Below, one piece after another: positions 19,972-29,246 of a stretch of 60,000 nucleotides of DNA (position 1 is the stretch's first letter; each line of letters starts with the position of its first letter). Source of the stretch: Rhizobium sp. NXC14 (GTDB lineage Bacteria > Pseudomonadota > Alphaproteobacteria > Rhizobiales > Rhizobiaceae); assembly GCF_002117485.1 (NCBI RefSeq), contig NZ_CP021030.1, positions 1-60,000 of the forward strand, read 5' to 3'. A program made the position numbers and the translations under genes. A model generated the notes under the pieces. That model searched no databases and was not told the DNA's origin. It was given only the letters and a program-made list of their open reading frames with translations.

Positions 19972-21300
19972 GTGAGTGAGGCAGCGCAAGAGATAGAAAA
20001 ACTCATGGGATTGCATCCCAAGGGGTTCGATCTGTCTCTCGATCGCATCACCCGTCTTCTCGATCAACTCGGCAACCCGCACCGGAAACTGCCACCTGTG
20101 ATCCATGTCGCCGGCACCAACGGCAAGGGCTCGGTCACCGCCTTCTGCCGCGCCTTGCTCGAGGCCGGCGGCTACAGCGCCCATGTCCATACCTCGCCGC
20201 ATCTCGTCAATTGGCACGAGCGCTATCGCATTGGTGTCAAGGGCGGGCGCGGGCAGCTCGTCGATGACGCCGTCTTCGCCGATGCTGTGCGACGCGTGGC
20301 GGATGCCAATGCGGGGCAGCATATCACCGTCTTCGAAATCCTGACGGCGGTCACCTTCATTCTGTTTTCCGAGCACCCGGCCGACGCCGCGATCATCGAG
20401 GTCGGTCTCGGCGGCCGTTTCGACGCCACCAATGTCATTTCCGATCCGGCCGTTTCGGTGATTATGCCAATCTCGCTGGATCACCAGCCCTATCTCGGCG
20501 ACAGGGTTGAGCTGATCGCTGCCGAAAAAGCCGGCATCATGAAGCCGGGACTGCCTGTCGTCATCGGCCACCAGGAATATGATGCAGCACTCGACGTGCT
20601 GATGTCGACGGCGGAGCGGCTGCATTGCCCGAGCGCCGTCTTCGGTCAGGATTTCATGGCGCATGAGGAATATGGGCGGCTCATCTATCAGGACGAGTTC
20701 GGCCTTGCCGACCTGCCGCTGCCGCGCCTTCCCGGCCGCCATCAGTATGCCAACGCCGCCGCGGCCATCCGCGCCGTCAAGGCCGCGGGTTTCATTGTCA
20801 CCGAGACGATGATGGAAAAGGCGATGAATTTCGTGGAGTGGCCGGGCCGGCTGCAGCGCCTTAGCGAAGGCCGGCTGATGCAATATGCGCCGGCCGGTGC
20901 TGAGATCTGGGTCGATGGCGGGCATAATCCCGGCGCCGGCGAAGTGATCGCCGAAGCCATGGCCAATTTCGAGGAGCGCCAGCCGCGGCCGCTTTTCCTG
21001 ATCATCGGCATGATCAACACCAAGGACCCGATCGGTTATTTCAAGGCTTTCACAGGCCTGGTCGAGAAGGTGTTCTGCGTGCCGATCCGCGGCAGCGACG
21101 CGATGATCGACCCTGTGATATTGTCGAACGCCGCCTATGATGCCGGTTTGATCGCCGAACCGATGTCGACGGTCGGCGAGGCGCTGGAAGCGATAAAATC
21201 GGCCCTCGACCCAGCGGCACTGCCGCCCCGCATCCTCATTGGCGGCTCTCTCTATCTCGTCGGGGATGTGCTTGCCGACAACGGCACGCCCCCGAAATAA
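19972..21300 (+). CDS. folC: Folylpolyglutamate synthase / dihydrofolate synthase
   Basis: A Mur-ligase-like enzyme of about 442 residues that adds glutamate to dihydropteroate and folates. The ATP loop is GTNGKGSVTAF, followed by SPHLVNWHERYRI, EVGLGGRFDATNV, and DGGHNPGAGE in the C-terminal domain. The start is uncertain: GTG at 19972 (MSEAAQEIE) fits the family's usual N-terminus, while TTG at 19948 would add eight residues. Last in the trpFBA-accD-folC run, it ends at a strong bidirectional terminator. Confidence 0.95.
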   Translation: MSEAAQEIEKLMGLHPKGFDLSLDRITRLLDQLGNPHRKLPPVIHVAGTNGKGSVTAFCRALLEAGGYSAHVHTSPHLVNWHERYRIGVKGGRGQLVDDAVFADAVRRVADANAGQHITVFEILTAVTFILFSEHPADAAIIEVGLGGRFDATNVISDPAVSVIMPISLDHQPYLGDRVELIAAEKAGIMKPGLPVVIGHQEYDAALDVLMSTAERLHCPSAVFGQDFMAHEEYGRLIYQDEFGLADLPLPRLPGRHQYANAAAAIRAVKAAGFIVTETMMEKAMNFVEWPGRLQRLSEGRLMQYAPAGAEIWVDGGHNPGAGEVIAEAMANFEERQPRPLFLIIGMINTKDPIGYFKAFTGLVEKVFCVPIRGSDAMIDPVILSNAAYDAGLIAEPMSTVGEALEAIKSALDPAALPPRILIGGSLYLVGDVLADNGTPPK

Positions 21301-21309
21301 GCAGACGAA

Positions 21310-21335
21310 AAAAGCCCGGCCGAAGCCGGGCTTTT
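21310..21335. terminator. Bidirectional terminator between folC and trxA
   Basis: A perfect 11-bp stem AAAAGCCCGGC / GCCGGGCTTTT with tetraloop CGAA lies between the two convergent stops. A- and T-runs flank it on both sides. Confidence 0.88.
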
Positions 21336-21362
21336 CCATGCGATATATGAAGACGATATCGA

Positions 21363-21683
21363 TTAGGCGGCGTTCGAAATCCAGTTCGAAAGCGCTGTCT
21401 TCGGCTTGGCGCCGACGGAGATATCAGCGACTTCGCCGCCCTTGAAGATCGCGAGCGTCGGAATGGAGCGCACGCCGAACTGGGCGGCGAGTTCAGGGTT
21501 TTCGTCGATATTGAGCTTGGCGACCTTGACCTTGCCTTCCATCTCGACGGAGATTTCCTCGAGGCTTGGAGCAATCATCTTGCACGGACCGCACCATTCA
21601 GCCCAGAAATCGACGACGACGGGTTCTGCGGATTCCAGAACTTCCGACTGGAAGTTGTTGATATCGACTTTCACGGTAGCCAT
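21363..21683 (-). CDS. trxA: Thioredoxin
   Basis: A 106-residue thioredoxin, the general cytosolic disulfide reductant. The active site is WCGPC (Cys31, Cys34), with the cis-proline in the SIPTLAIF segment. The start MATVKVD at 21683 follows GGAGCAG in the leader; an extension to 21719 is unlikely. It lies 75 bp after addA on the same strand and probably has its own promoter. Confidence 0.97.
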   Translation of the reverse strand: MATVKVDINNFQSEVLESAEPVVVDFWAEWCGPCKMIAPSLEEISVEMEGKVKVAKLNIDENPELAAQFGVRSIPTLAIFKGGEVADISVGAKPKTALSNWISNAA

Positions 21684-21758
21684 AGGCTGCTCCTTTGACC
21701 GAAGAAGATGTTGAACCACATGTGATGGTGCGGCGCCAAATTTTCAATGTCCGGTATT

Positions 21759-24700
21759 TCACTTTGTCTTGAGTCCTGCAAGCGCCAAACCGAGTGCCTC
21801 TTCGCTCAAAGTGTAGAGCGACGCATTCTCGGTGTAGACGAGCATGCAGTCGATGCGTTTGCCGGGATAGAGCGGTGCCAGGATCTCGCGATAAATCGCG
21901 AGCTGAGCCTTATGTGCGAAAGGGATCGCCTCCTCGGTCGAAGGTGGCACCCGATTGGTCTTGTAGTCAAGAATGACGACGCGATCGGCAAGCACGGCGA
22001 GCCGATCGATACGGCCGGAGACCGCATAGCGCCTGTCTGCAAGCGTCAATGTTCCCATGATCGAAACTTCCGGCTGGGCCTCTACTCCGAGAACCGGCTG
22101 CAGACCTTCTTCGTCCATCAGTCTCAGAACCGAATCGACGAGCCGGCGGCGTTCCGCTTCAGGCCAGAACCGCGCCGCCCGCTCGGCATAGCGGCTCGCG
22201 GCATCCGGCCGTTTGACCGGGGGAATGTCGGGAAGCGCCTGCAGCATGCGATGGATCAACCTGCCCTTTTCCAGGGAACGATCGCTGCGCTCCTTCTCGC
22301 CGAACAGCGGCGAAGCGACAAACAAGCTGCCCTCGTCTTCGTCGACGATCGTCCCGGCGCCGGATGGGCTGAGGGGGCGGGGCAGCTCAGCCTGCGGCGG
22401 CAGTGGCCGCAATAGGCCTTCCGGCAACGCCTCCTGGCTGTCGCGCGCCTCATGGCGGTCACTACGCTCGAAGCGCCGCTCCACCCGCGGCACCCGCCAT
22501 CGGATGCCCGGCCATTCGCCGTCTGGGCCGGAGAAGGTGGCCGCCTCCACATGCGGATGGCCTTCGCTGAGCGCGGCTGAGATCATCATGTGCCAGGTAT
22601 CGTTGTTGACACGAACGCCACGGTAGCCGCAAACAACAAGCCGGTCGGCAGCCCGTGTCATGGCGACGTAAAGCAGCCGGCGATACTCCTCTTCCGCCAG
22701 CATCTGGATCCGTGCTGCATCGTTTTGCGTCAGCGAATTGGCCAGGTCGGAGACGGGAACCCAGGCCGGCAGCGGCGGCTCGTCTGCGTCGGTTTCGATC
22801 AGGCGAAGCTTCGGCAGATGTGTATGCGTGAACGGCTTGGAGCCGCCGTCGACGAGGAAGACGATCGGTGCTTCAAGACCCTTGGAGGCATGCACGGTCA
22901 TGATCCTGACCTCGTTGCGCCCCTTGTCCTGCTCACGCTTCACCTCCGGCGCTTCGAGCTCCAGCGTTGAGATGAAGGATTGCAGCCCGGGAAGGCCGGA
23001 ACTCTCGTGGTCGAGCGTAAAGGTCAGGAACTCGTCGAGAATATCGCTGACCTCGGTGCCGAGACGGGCAAGGAATTGCCGCCGACCGCCATGGCTGCCC
23101 AGCACGCGCGCATAGAAATCATGGACCGACAGATGCCGCGACTGCCGCAGAAACAGCTCCAGCCTCTCGACGGCAGCACGGAATCGTTCAGTACCATCGG
23201 CCGCAAACCTCTTGAGCTGGCTCCAGACGCTCTCGTCGTCGCCCCGAAGGCCGGCGATTGCAAAGATATCGTCCTCCGAAAAATCGAAAAGCGGGCTCTT
23301 CAGCACGGCAGCGAGCGAAAGGTCGTCCTCTGGCAGAAGCAGGAAACGGCCGAGCGCCAGCAGATCCTGCACCGCGATATGGCTGGTGAGCGTCAGTCGG
23401 TCGGCGCCGGCGACGGGAATGTCGCCACGGCGCTTCAAGGCGCGGGTCAAGGCATTGACGAAGGCGTCGCGCTTGCGCACCAGAACGAGGATATCGCCGG
23501 CTTCGATCAGCCGCTCCGTGCCTTTGTCGACGATCGTTTCACGGCCGACGAGCGTGCCGATCGCATAGGCGATCCGCCGCGCGAGGATTGCGGCCGGCGC
23601 GCTTTCCGGCGTCGCATCGAAGGGCGCCGTCCAATCCTCTTCCTTCACCACCGCCTCAGGCGCGACCATCTCCCAGAGGTCGACGGCGCCGGGATGTCCG
23701 ATGCGGCTGGATCGATGTACGACCGGTTCGCCGACAGCGCTGAGACCCCGCGCATTGTCCGCCGTCCGGAAGATCTGGTCGACGGCTTCGAGCACGTCGG
23801 CGGTCGAGCGGAAGGAGAGCGGCAGCCGCACGGAGGAAAAGCTCTGCCCGCTGTCGGCGACCCGCCGCCGTGTCCGGTCGCTCTCTTCGGAAAAACGCTC
23901 GGGTCGCGCTCCTTGGAAGGAGTAGATCGACTGTTTCTCGTCGCCGACGGCAAAGAGCGTGCGCACGACCGGCCGGGCGCTCTCGCCGGAAAAGAAATCC
24001 TCGGCGAGCGACTGGATGACGCCCCATTGGATCGGGCTGGTATCCTGGGCCTCGTCGACGAGGATATGATCGATACCCCGGTCCAGCTTGTAATGGACCC
24101 AGGGACCGACGCCACTCTTCGTCAGCAGGTCGGCGGTGCGTGTGATCAGGTCTTCGAAATCGAGTTGGCTGCGCTGCTTCTTCAGTTCCTCGTAATCGTG
24201 GTTCAGCCGACCGGCGAGCACCAGCGCCGCCCTAGTGGCGCCGAACATCCGCATCAGCTTAAACCGGTCACGGCTTGCGGCGACATGCGCGCGGGCGGCG
24301 GCTATGGCGCTCGTCAATTCCGGCGCTTCCGCAAGCATGGCTTTGACCAGGAACTGCGAGTCCGTTTTCGGCTCGCCTTTTGCCGTCAAAAAGATCTTCT
24401 CCAGCATCTCGGCGCGCTTGGCATCATCGCGCTCCCGGCCGGCGAGCCTGAGGCCATAAGCAACCTCCTGCGCCTTGGCGCCGCCCTTCTGGTCGGCAAG
24501 CGCCAAATAAAGCTCCAGCATGCCGCCTGAAAGCTCCGGCAACGGCCAATATTGCGCCGCGATCCGGCTTTCAGTATCGCCCACGGCAAGGCCGAGCCTG
24601 TCGCGCAGAACCGTCTCCACGCCGCCCTGTCGCTCGGCAGCCGCCGTGAAGCGGCGAATGGCATTGCGGTTGGCGATGATGTCGGCGAGCAGGTTCTCCA

Positions 24701-25310
24701 GCCCGGATTCATCGCCGAGATTGAGCACATAGGCGAAAGCCTCGGCAAGAGCGCTGCTTTCCTCCGGCGCCGTTGCCGTCAGCAGCGCCCGGCGTACATC
24801 GGAAAGCAGTGCCGCCGCCGCGCGATCGTCGAGGACCGAGAAATGCCCGGCAACATTGGCCTCCAGCGGGAATTGGTGCAGCAGCGCTTCGCAAAAGGCA
24901 TGGATTGTCTGGATCTTCAATCCGCCCGGTGTTTCCAGCGCCTTCGCAAACAGCCGGCGCGCCTCGGCAAGCTTTAAGGCATCCGGCGCCGTACCCTCGA
25001 TCTGCGTGATGCGCCGGCTGAGATTTTCGTCGTCAAGCACCACCCAGTCTGCCAGCCGTTCGAAGACGCGGTTCGACATTTCGGAGGCCGCGGCCTTGGT
25101 ATAAGTCAGGCAGAGAATGGCGGAAGGCCGTGCGCCGGCGAGCAGGAGACGAATGACACGCTGGGTCAGGACATGCGTCTTGCCGGAACCGGCATTGGCC
25201 GAGACCCAGGCCGAGCGCTCGGGATCGGAGGCGATTGCCTGTTGAATCGTGGTCCAGCCGATCCAGGCGCCGGGATCGTCGTCAATCGGAAGTGCAGTCT
25301 GGTCACTCAT
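21759..25310 (-). CDS. addA: Double-strand break repair helicase-nuclease AddA
   Basis: An 1183-residue UvrD-type helicase with a C-terminal RecB-like nuclease; with AddB it resects broken DNA ends for RecA. Motifs in order are Walker A NAGSGKTHVLTQR, CLTYTKAAASEM, VDEAQDTSPIQW, GDEKQSIYSFQGA, the MTVHASKGLEAPIVF motif, VAMTRAADRLV, and the nuclease VILDYKTNR. This is the alphaproteobacterial form, different from RecBCD. The start MSDQTALP at 25310 lies inside the end of addB (8-base overlap), so translation is coupled. Confidence 0.95.
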   Translation of the reverse strand: MSDQTALPIDDDPGAWIGWTTIQQAIASDPERSAWVSANAGSGKTHVLTQRVIRLLLAGARPSAILCLTYTKAAASEMSNRVFERLADWVVLDDENLSRRITQIEGTAPDALKLAEARRLFAKALETPGGLKIQTIHAFCEALLHQFPLEANVAGHFSVLDDRAAAALLSDVRRALLTATAPEESSALAEAFAYVLNLGDESGLENLLADIIANRNAIRRFTAAAERQGGVETVLRDRLGLAVGDTESRIAAQYWPLPELSGGMLELYLALADQKGGAKAQEVAYGLRLAGRERDDAKRAEMLEKIFLTAKGEPKTDSQFLVKAMLAEAPELTSAIAAARAHVAASRDRFKLMRMFGATRAALVLAGRLNHDYEELKKQRSQLDFEDLITRTADLLTKSGVGPWVHYKLDRGIDHILVDEAQDTSPIQWGVIQSLAEDFFSGESARPVVRTLFAVGDEKQSIYSFQGARPERFSEESDRTRRRVADSGQSFSSVRLPLSFRSTADVLEAVDQIFRTADNARGLSAVGEPVVHRSSRIGHPGAVDLWEMVAPEAVVKEEDWTAPFDATPESAPAAILARRIAYAIGTLVGRETIVDKGTERLIEAGDILVLVRKRDAFVNALTRALKRRGDIPVAGADRLTLTSHIAVQDLLALGRFLLLPEDDLSLAAVLKSPLFDFSEDDIFAIAGLRGDDESVWSQLKRFAADGTERFRAAVERLELFLRQSRHLSVHDFYARVLGSHGGRRQFLARLGTEVSDILDEFLTFTLDHESSGLPGLQSFISTLELEAPEVKREQDKGRNEVRIMTVHASKGLEAPIVFLVDGGSKPFTHTHLPKLRLIETDADEPPLPAWVPVSDLANSLTQNDAARIQMLAEEEYRRLLYVAMTRAADRLVVCGYRGVRVNNDTWHMMISAALSEGHPHVEAATFSGPDGEWPGIRWRVPRVERRFERSDRHEARDSQEALPEGLLRPLPPQAELPRPLSPSGAGTIVDEDEGSLFVASPLFGEKERSDRSLEKGRLIHRMLQALPDIPPVKRPDAASRYAERAARFWPEAERRRLVDSVLRLMDEEGLQPVLGVEAQPEVSIMGTLTLADRRYAVSGRIDRLAVLADRVVILDYKTNRVPPSTEEAIPFAHKAQLAIYREILAPLYPGKRIDCMLVYTENASLYTLSEEALGLALAGLKTK

Positions 25311-28300
25311 CGCCGCCGCCTTCCTCGGTCTCGGCCGTCGACCATTCGGAGACGCGGGCGAGATGATCATAGTCGCCGCCGAAATCAAACTGCTGGGCCG
25401 GAATGAGCCGCGAGGTAAAGCCTTTTTCGCCGGACTGCAGCAAACTGACGAACTTGATCAGCTGGTCGACCGAGTCCGCGGCAAGGTCCATCGCCGATTT
25501 TGCCTTGTCGCTGCGGGCCGAGCTTTCGTTGTTCACCGTATCGACCTGGAACCGGCGTCCCGGACGCAGACGGACATAGAGCAGATCCTGCGGGATGAGA
25601 CTGCCGGCATCGCGGAAGGCGCCGGCGCTCAACGCGGCCGCTTCGAGCGCGAGCTGCGGATCGAGAAGCGCGCGTGCCTGTGCCGGTGAGGGGTTGTAGC
25701 CGGTCTTGTAGTCGATGATATCGGCCGCCCCCGGCCCCGTAATATCGATCCGGTCGGCAACGCCGTTCAGCCGGACATCGATCGCCTCCAGCTCCACGCC
25801 GCCGCGCACTTCCGTCAGTGTCCTGCGGATGGCGGGACGTCGTCCGGCCTCCCATTCGAGGAAGGCGCCGGCCACGTCGCGAAAGCGCGGCCGCCACACG
25901 GCATCGATATGTGGCGGCAGCTTCTCCATGTCGAAAAGCTCGGTAAGAATCTGCTCCATCGCCGCTGCCGCCTCCGGCGTGCCGGCGACATGGGCTTCGC
26001 GGATGAACCGGTCGATGATCTTGTGGTAGAGCGTTCCGCGTTCGGCCGCTCCCGGATCCCGGTTGAACGCGTCGACCGGATCGAGCCGCAGGATACGGCG
26101 GGCATAGATCGCATAGGGATCGCGGCGCAGCCGGCCGACCTCGCTGAAGGAATAGGACTTCGGCTGCAGCGCCAGAGGCGGTTTCGGCGAGGGTCGCTGC
26201 GCCGGTGCCTGAACCTCTCCCCGATCGATGAGGCCGGCCCATTGCAGATACCGGTTACCGCGCCCTCTCAATGCCGCTTCGAATGTCTCTCCGCCGAGCG
26301 CCAGCAGCCGCTGCAGCCAGCGCGAGGCGACGGTCGGCGTCGAACCTTGGCGCAGCGCTCTCGAATAGATCAGGTGGCGAGTGCCGTTCGCCATCTCGAA
26401 GTCATGCGCCAGCTGGCCGATGCGCCGCTCAGGCGGTTCGAGCCCGATCTCTGTCTTCATCATGCGCGGAATGAAGGGATTGTTTGCGCTCTGCCCTGGC
26501 CAGGAGCCTTCGTTCAAGCCGCCGAGGATCAGCGTGTCGACGCTCTGTAGGCGGGCTTCGAGCGTGCCGAAGATGAAGAGGCGGGGATGGCTGAGTGCCC
26601 GGGGTTTCACCGCATGGCCGGCGGCAAGTGCGGCCATGATGTCGATCCATTGCGGCCCGTCGGCCTCCATCTGGCCATCCGTGTCGATCACTTCGCTGAG
26701 AAGCGAGGCAAGGGCGTCTCCTGCCTCGTGCGACCAGAGATCGGCAAGATTGCCGTGCGGATCTGCCGCGACCGCTTCGAGCGAACGGCCGGTCCGCTCC
26801 GCCCATTCGGACAGCGTGAAACGCGCCGTCTTGCCGCGTTCTTCCGGCCGGTGCCGGACCAGCGCGGAAGCCAGAGGCTCGGTTGCGCGGGCAACCCGGC
26901 GGGCAAGCTCGGATGCGGCATTGGCCGCCTCGGCTGGCAGTGTTTTTCGCCATTGCGGCGTGTGTCGGTCCAGAGCCTGCTCGCCGAGCTGATGGACCAG
27001 GAGCGACTCGAGCGCACTGATATCCACCTCCGCCACGCCGCCGCGCAGTGCCAGCAGCTCAAGCGCCTCGGTCGCAGAAATCAGGGCCCCACGTTCGAGG
27101 CCGAAGCGGGCCAGCGGATGTTTGAGCAGCGAGACGATCGCCACCGGATCGCCCGGGCGCAGCGCCGCTTCCAGCAGTAATTGCAGCAGGGTGCGCTGCG
27201 GGGTGGCCGAAAGCGGCGTGCCGGCCGAATCGTCGGCGAGGATGCCGAAGCGGGACAGTTCGGCCATCACCCGACGGGCGAGATTGCGGTCGGGCGTGAT
27301 CAGGGCTGCCCGGCTTTCGCCGTCCTGGCCCGGCCTTTCCAGTGCGAGCCTGAGCGCGATGGCAATTGCGGTTGCTTCCTCGCGTTCATTGGCAGCTTCG
27401 ATCAACGAAACATCGGCGAAGGCCGAAGTCAGCGCTCCCTCGGGCAACGCGCCCTTCCAGGCCCCCCAGTCGCTGGTCGCCTCTGCCGGCGAGAGCGCGC
27501 GCGATAGGATTTCGGCGCGCCGATCGAGATCGGTCTCCGGCCTCTCAAGCAGGCTGATGTCGGCTCGTGTCAGCCTCAGCCTCTTCAGCAGCGAGGACAG
27601 GCCATATTGCGGATGGCTCCGGCTGGCCGGATTGGCATGCTGGCCCGGTGCCGGTTCCGGCGCGACCATTTGCCAATGCCTATCGGGCATGGAGAGATCG
27701 AGGCCGGGAAGGACGATCACGCCTTCGGGCAGATTGGCAACGGCGGCGATGAGATCGGCCGTGGCAGGGACCGAACCCGTCGAACCGGCGATGATAATCG
27801 GCCCCGCCGGCTTCGCCGTAGAAATCCTGGCTGCCTCGGCCCGCAGAATGGCGTTCCTGTGCCGCGCCGGCGAGGACCTGCCGAGCTCGGAAAGCCGCTC
27901 CGGCCAGAAGGCGCTGGCGATCTGCAGGAACTCCGCCGTCAGCTGCCACCAGGCGGCGTAGTCACCGGTGTCGAGTTTCGACAGTTCCGACCAGTCAAGA
28001 TCCTCGGTTTCGATGGAATCGATCAGCTCCGCAAGGTTGCGGGCGAGCCAGATAGCATCCGCCGGGCTGGCCGGCGCAACCAAAGGCGAGTCCGAATGGA
28101 TATGACGGACGATCTCCGGAAGTTTGTTTCGCCAGGCAAGGATCAGGCGCGCCAGTTCCAGCAGCCGGGCCGTATGCGACAGCGGCTGGGCGAGATCGAT
28201 CGTTGCCGGCAGCGCCTCTTCGAAATATCCGCTGTCGTCATCGGTTTCGCCGAGCGGACGAATGACCGGCAGGATCGCCGAGCGGCCGCCGAGCAGATCG

Positions 28301-28497
28301 ACGAATTCCGAACGGAGCACACGCACGGCGCGCCGGGTCGGCAGGTAGATCGTCACCCTGGCGAGCGACAGCGGATCAGCGGGCTCATGCCGAAAGAGCG
28401 GCGTCAGGCGTCCGTCGCAAAGCGTCGTTGCCAGCGTTTTCAGGAAGGGGAGGCCCGCCGGGATCGTCAGGATGCGTGGCTGGTGCCGGTCCGCCAT
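25303..28497 (-). CDS. addB: Double-strand break repair protein AddB
   Basis: A 1064-residue partner of AddA. The N-terminal half has a degenerate helicase fold (early YLPTRRAVRVLRSEF; IIAGSTGSVPATADL). The C-terminus has a nuclease domain with DRIDITGPGAADIIDYKTG. In known AddAB one nuclease cuts each strand, and AddB's inactive helicase fold reads Chi-like sites. No clear iron-sulfur cysteine set is visible here, as expected for the alphaproteobacterial type. It begins four bases after the murU stop. Confidence 0.93.
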   Translation of the reverse strand: MADRHQPRILTIPAGLPFLKTLATTLCDGRLTPLFRHEPADPLSLARVTIYLPTRRAVRVLRSEFVDLLGGRSAILPVIRPLGETDDDSGYFEEALPATIDLAQPLSHTARLLELARLILAWRNKLPEIVRHIHSDSPLVAPASPADAIWLARNLAELIDSIETEDLDWSELSKLDTGDYAAWWQLTAEFLQIASAFWPERLSELGRSSPARHRNAILRAEAARISTAKPAGPIIIAGSTGSVPATADLIAAVANLPEGVIVLPGLDLSMPDRHWQMVAPEPAPGQHANPASRSHPQYGLSSLLKRLRLTRADISLLERPETDLDRRAEILSRALSPAEATSDWGAWKGALPEGALTSAFADVSLIEAANEREEATAIAIALRLALERPGQDGESRAALITPDRNLARRVMAELSRFGILADDSAGTPLSATPQRTLLQLLLEAALRPGDPVAIVSLLKHPLARFGLERGALISATEALELLALRGGVAEVDISALESLLVHQLGEQALDRHTPQWRKTLPAEAANAASELARRVARATEPLASALVRHRPEERGKTARFTLSEWAERTGRSLEAVAADPHGNLADLWSHEAGDALASLLSEVIDTDGQMEADGPQWIDIMAALAAGHAVKPRALSHPRLFIFGTLEARLQSVDTLILGGLNEGSWPGQSANNPFIPRMMKTEIGLEPPERRIGQLAHDFEMANGTRHLIYSRALRQGSTPTVASRWLQRLLALGGETFEAALRGRGNRYLQWAGLIDRGEVQAPAQRPSPKPPLALQPKSYSFSEVGRLRRDPYAIYARRILRLDPVDAFNRDPGAAERGTLYHKIIDRFIREAHVAGTPEAAAAMEQILTELFDMEKLPPHIDAVWRPRFRDVAGAFLEWEAGRRPAIRRTLTEVRGGVELEAIDVRLNGVADRIDITGPGAADIIDYKTGYNPSPAQARALLDPQLALEAAALSAGAFRDAGSLIPQDLLYVRLRPGRRFQVDTVNNESSARSDKAKSAMDLAADSVDQLIKFVSLLQSGEKGFTSRLIPAQQFDFGGDYDHLARVSEWSTAETEEGGGDE

Positions 28498-28501
28498 GAG
28501 C

Positions 28502-29233
28502 TCACGCGAACGCCCGCAGTCGGCGGATCGTTTCCTCCGCTTCGCCGATCGCCTCTGGCGTTCCCACTGTCAGCCAATGGCCTTCGAGCATAATGCCGAA
28601 CAGCCGGCGGCGCGCGATCGCCTTGTCGAAATAGATGTTGAGGTTGAAGGCATCCTTCGGCGCATCGTCAAATAGCGCCGGATTCATGGCGATCGCCCCG
28701 GCGTAGACGACCGGATTGGACGGATCGTCGCGATACCGCGTCAGCCGGCCATCTGCAGCGAGGCTGAAATCGTTCTTGCCGTTGTGACCCGTCGTATCCT
28801 CGATCCCAACGCAAAGCAGCGCCATGTCCATGTGTTCGGCATCGAAGAATCCGGCTAAGCGCTGCAGGTTCGTCGGCCGTCCCGGCTGTTCGCCGATCCA
28901 AAAGAGGTCGGCATTCATGACTAAAAGATCGTCACGGTCCAGCAGCGTCAGGCCCTTCGCCAGCCCGCCACCGGAATTCATCAGTCCGTCCCGCTCATCC
29001 GATATGACGATGTCGAGGCCGCAATATTTTCCGAGATGGGCGAGCATCTGCTCGGCATGATGATGAACGTTGACGACGGCCCGCTCGACACCGGCCGAAA
29101 CCAGCGCGTCCAGCGCATAGTCGATCATCGGCTTGCCGTCGATCTTCACCAGCGGCTTCGGAATCATATCGGTGATCGGGCGCATGCGGGTCCCGAGACC
29201 CGCGGCCAGTACCATGGCTTGTCTGATGGTCAT
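28502..29233 (-). CDS. murU: MurU-like nucleotidyltransferase (MurNAc-1-phosphate uridylyltransferase)
   Basis: A 243-residue nucleotidyltransferase with the sugar-nucleotide signature VLAAGLGTRMRPIT then PKPLVKIDGKP. MurU makes UDP-MurNAc from MurNAc-1-phosphate in a recycling route that bypasses fosfomycin-sensitive MurA. General databases may call such proteins mannose-1-phosphate guanylyltransferase. The MurU call rests on the neighbour: the AmgK-like kinase domain that supplies its substrate is encoded 13 bp upstream in the same operon. Confidence 0.85.
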   Translation of the reverse strand: MTIRQAMVLAAGLGTRMRPITDMIPKPLVKIDGKPMIDYALDALVSAGVERAVVNVHHHAEQMLAHLGKYCGLDIVISDERDGLMNSGGGLAKGLTLLDRDDLLVMNADLFWIGEQPGRPTNLQRLAGFFDAEHMDMALLCVGIEDTTGHNGKNDFSLAADGRLTRYRDDPSNPVVYAGAIAMNPALFDDAPKDAFNLNIYFDKAIARRRLFGIMLEGHWLTVGTPEAIGEAEETIRRLRAFA

Positions 29234-29246
29234 CTTGATCCGGAAC

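Noticed and set aside
22980..24530. Plus-strand open frame of 516 codons opposite addA
   Set aside because: All helicase motifs are on the minus strand; this frame is a shadow.
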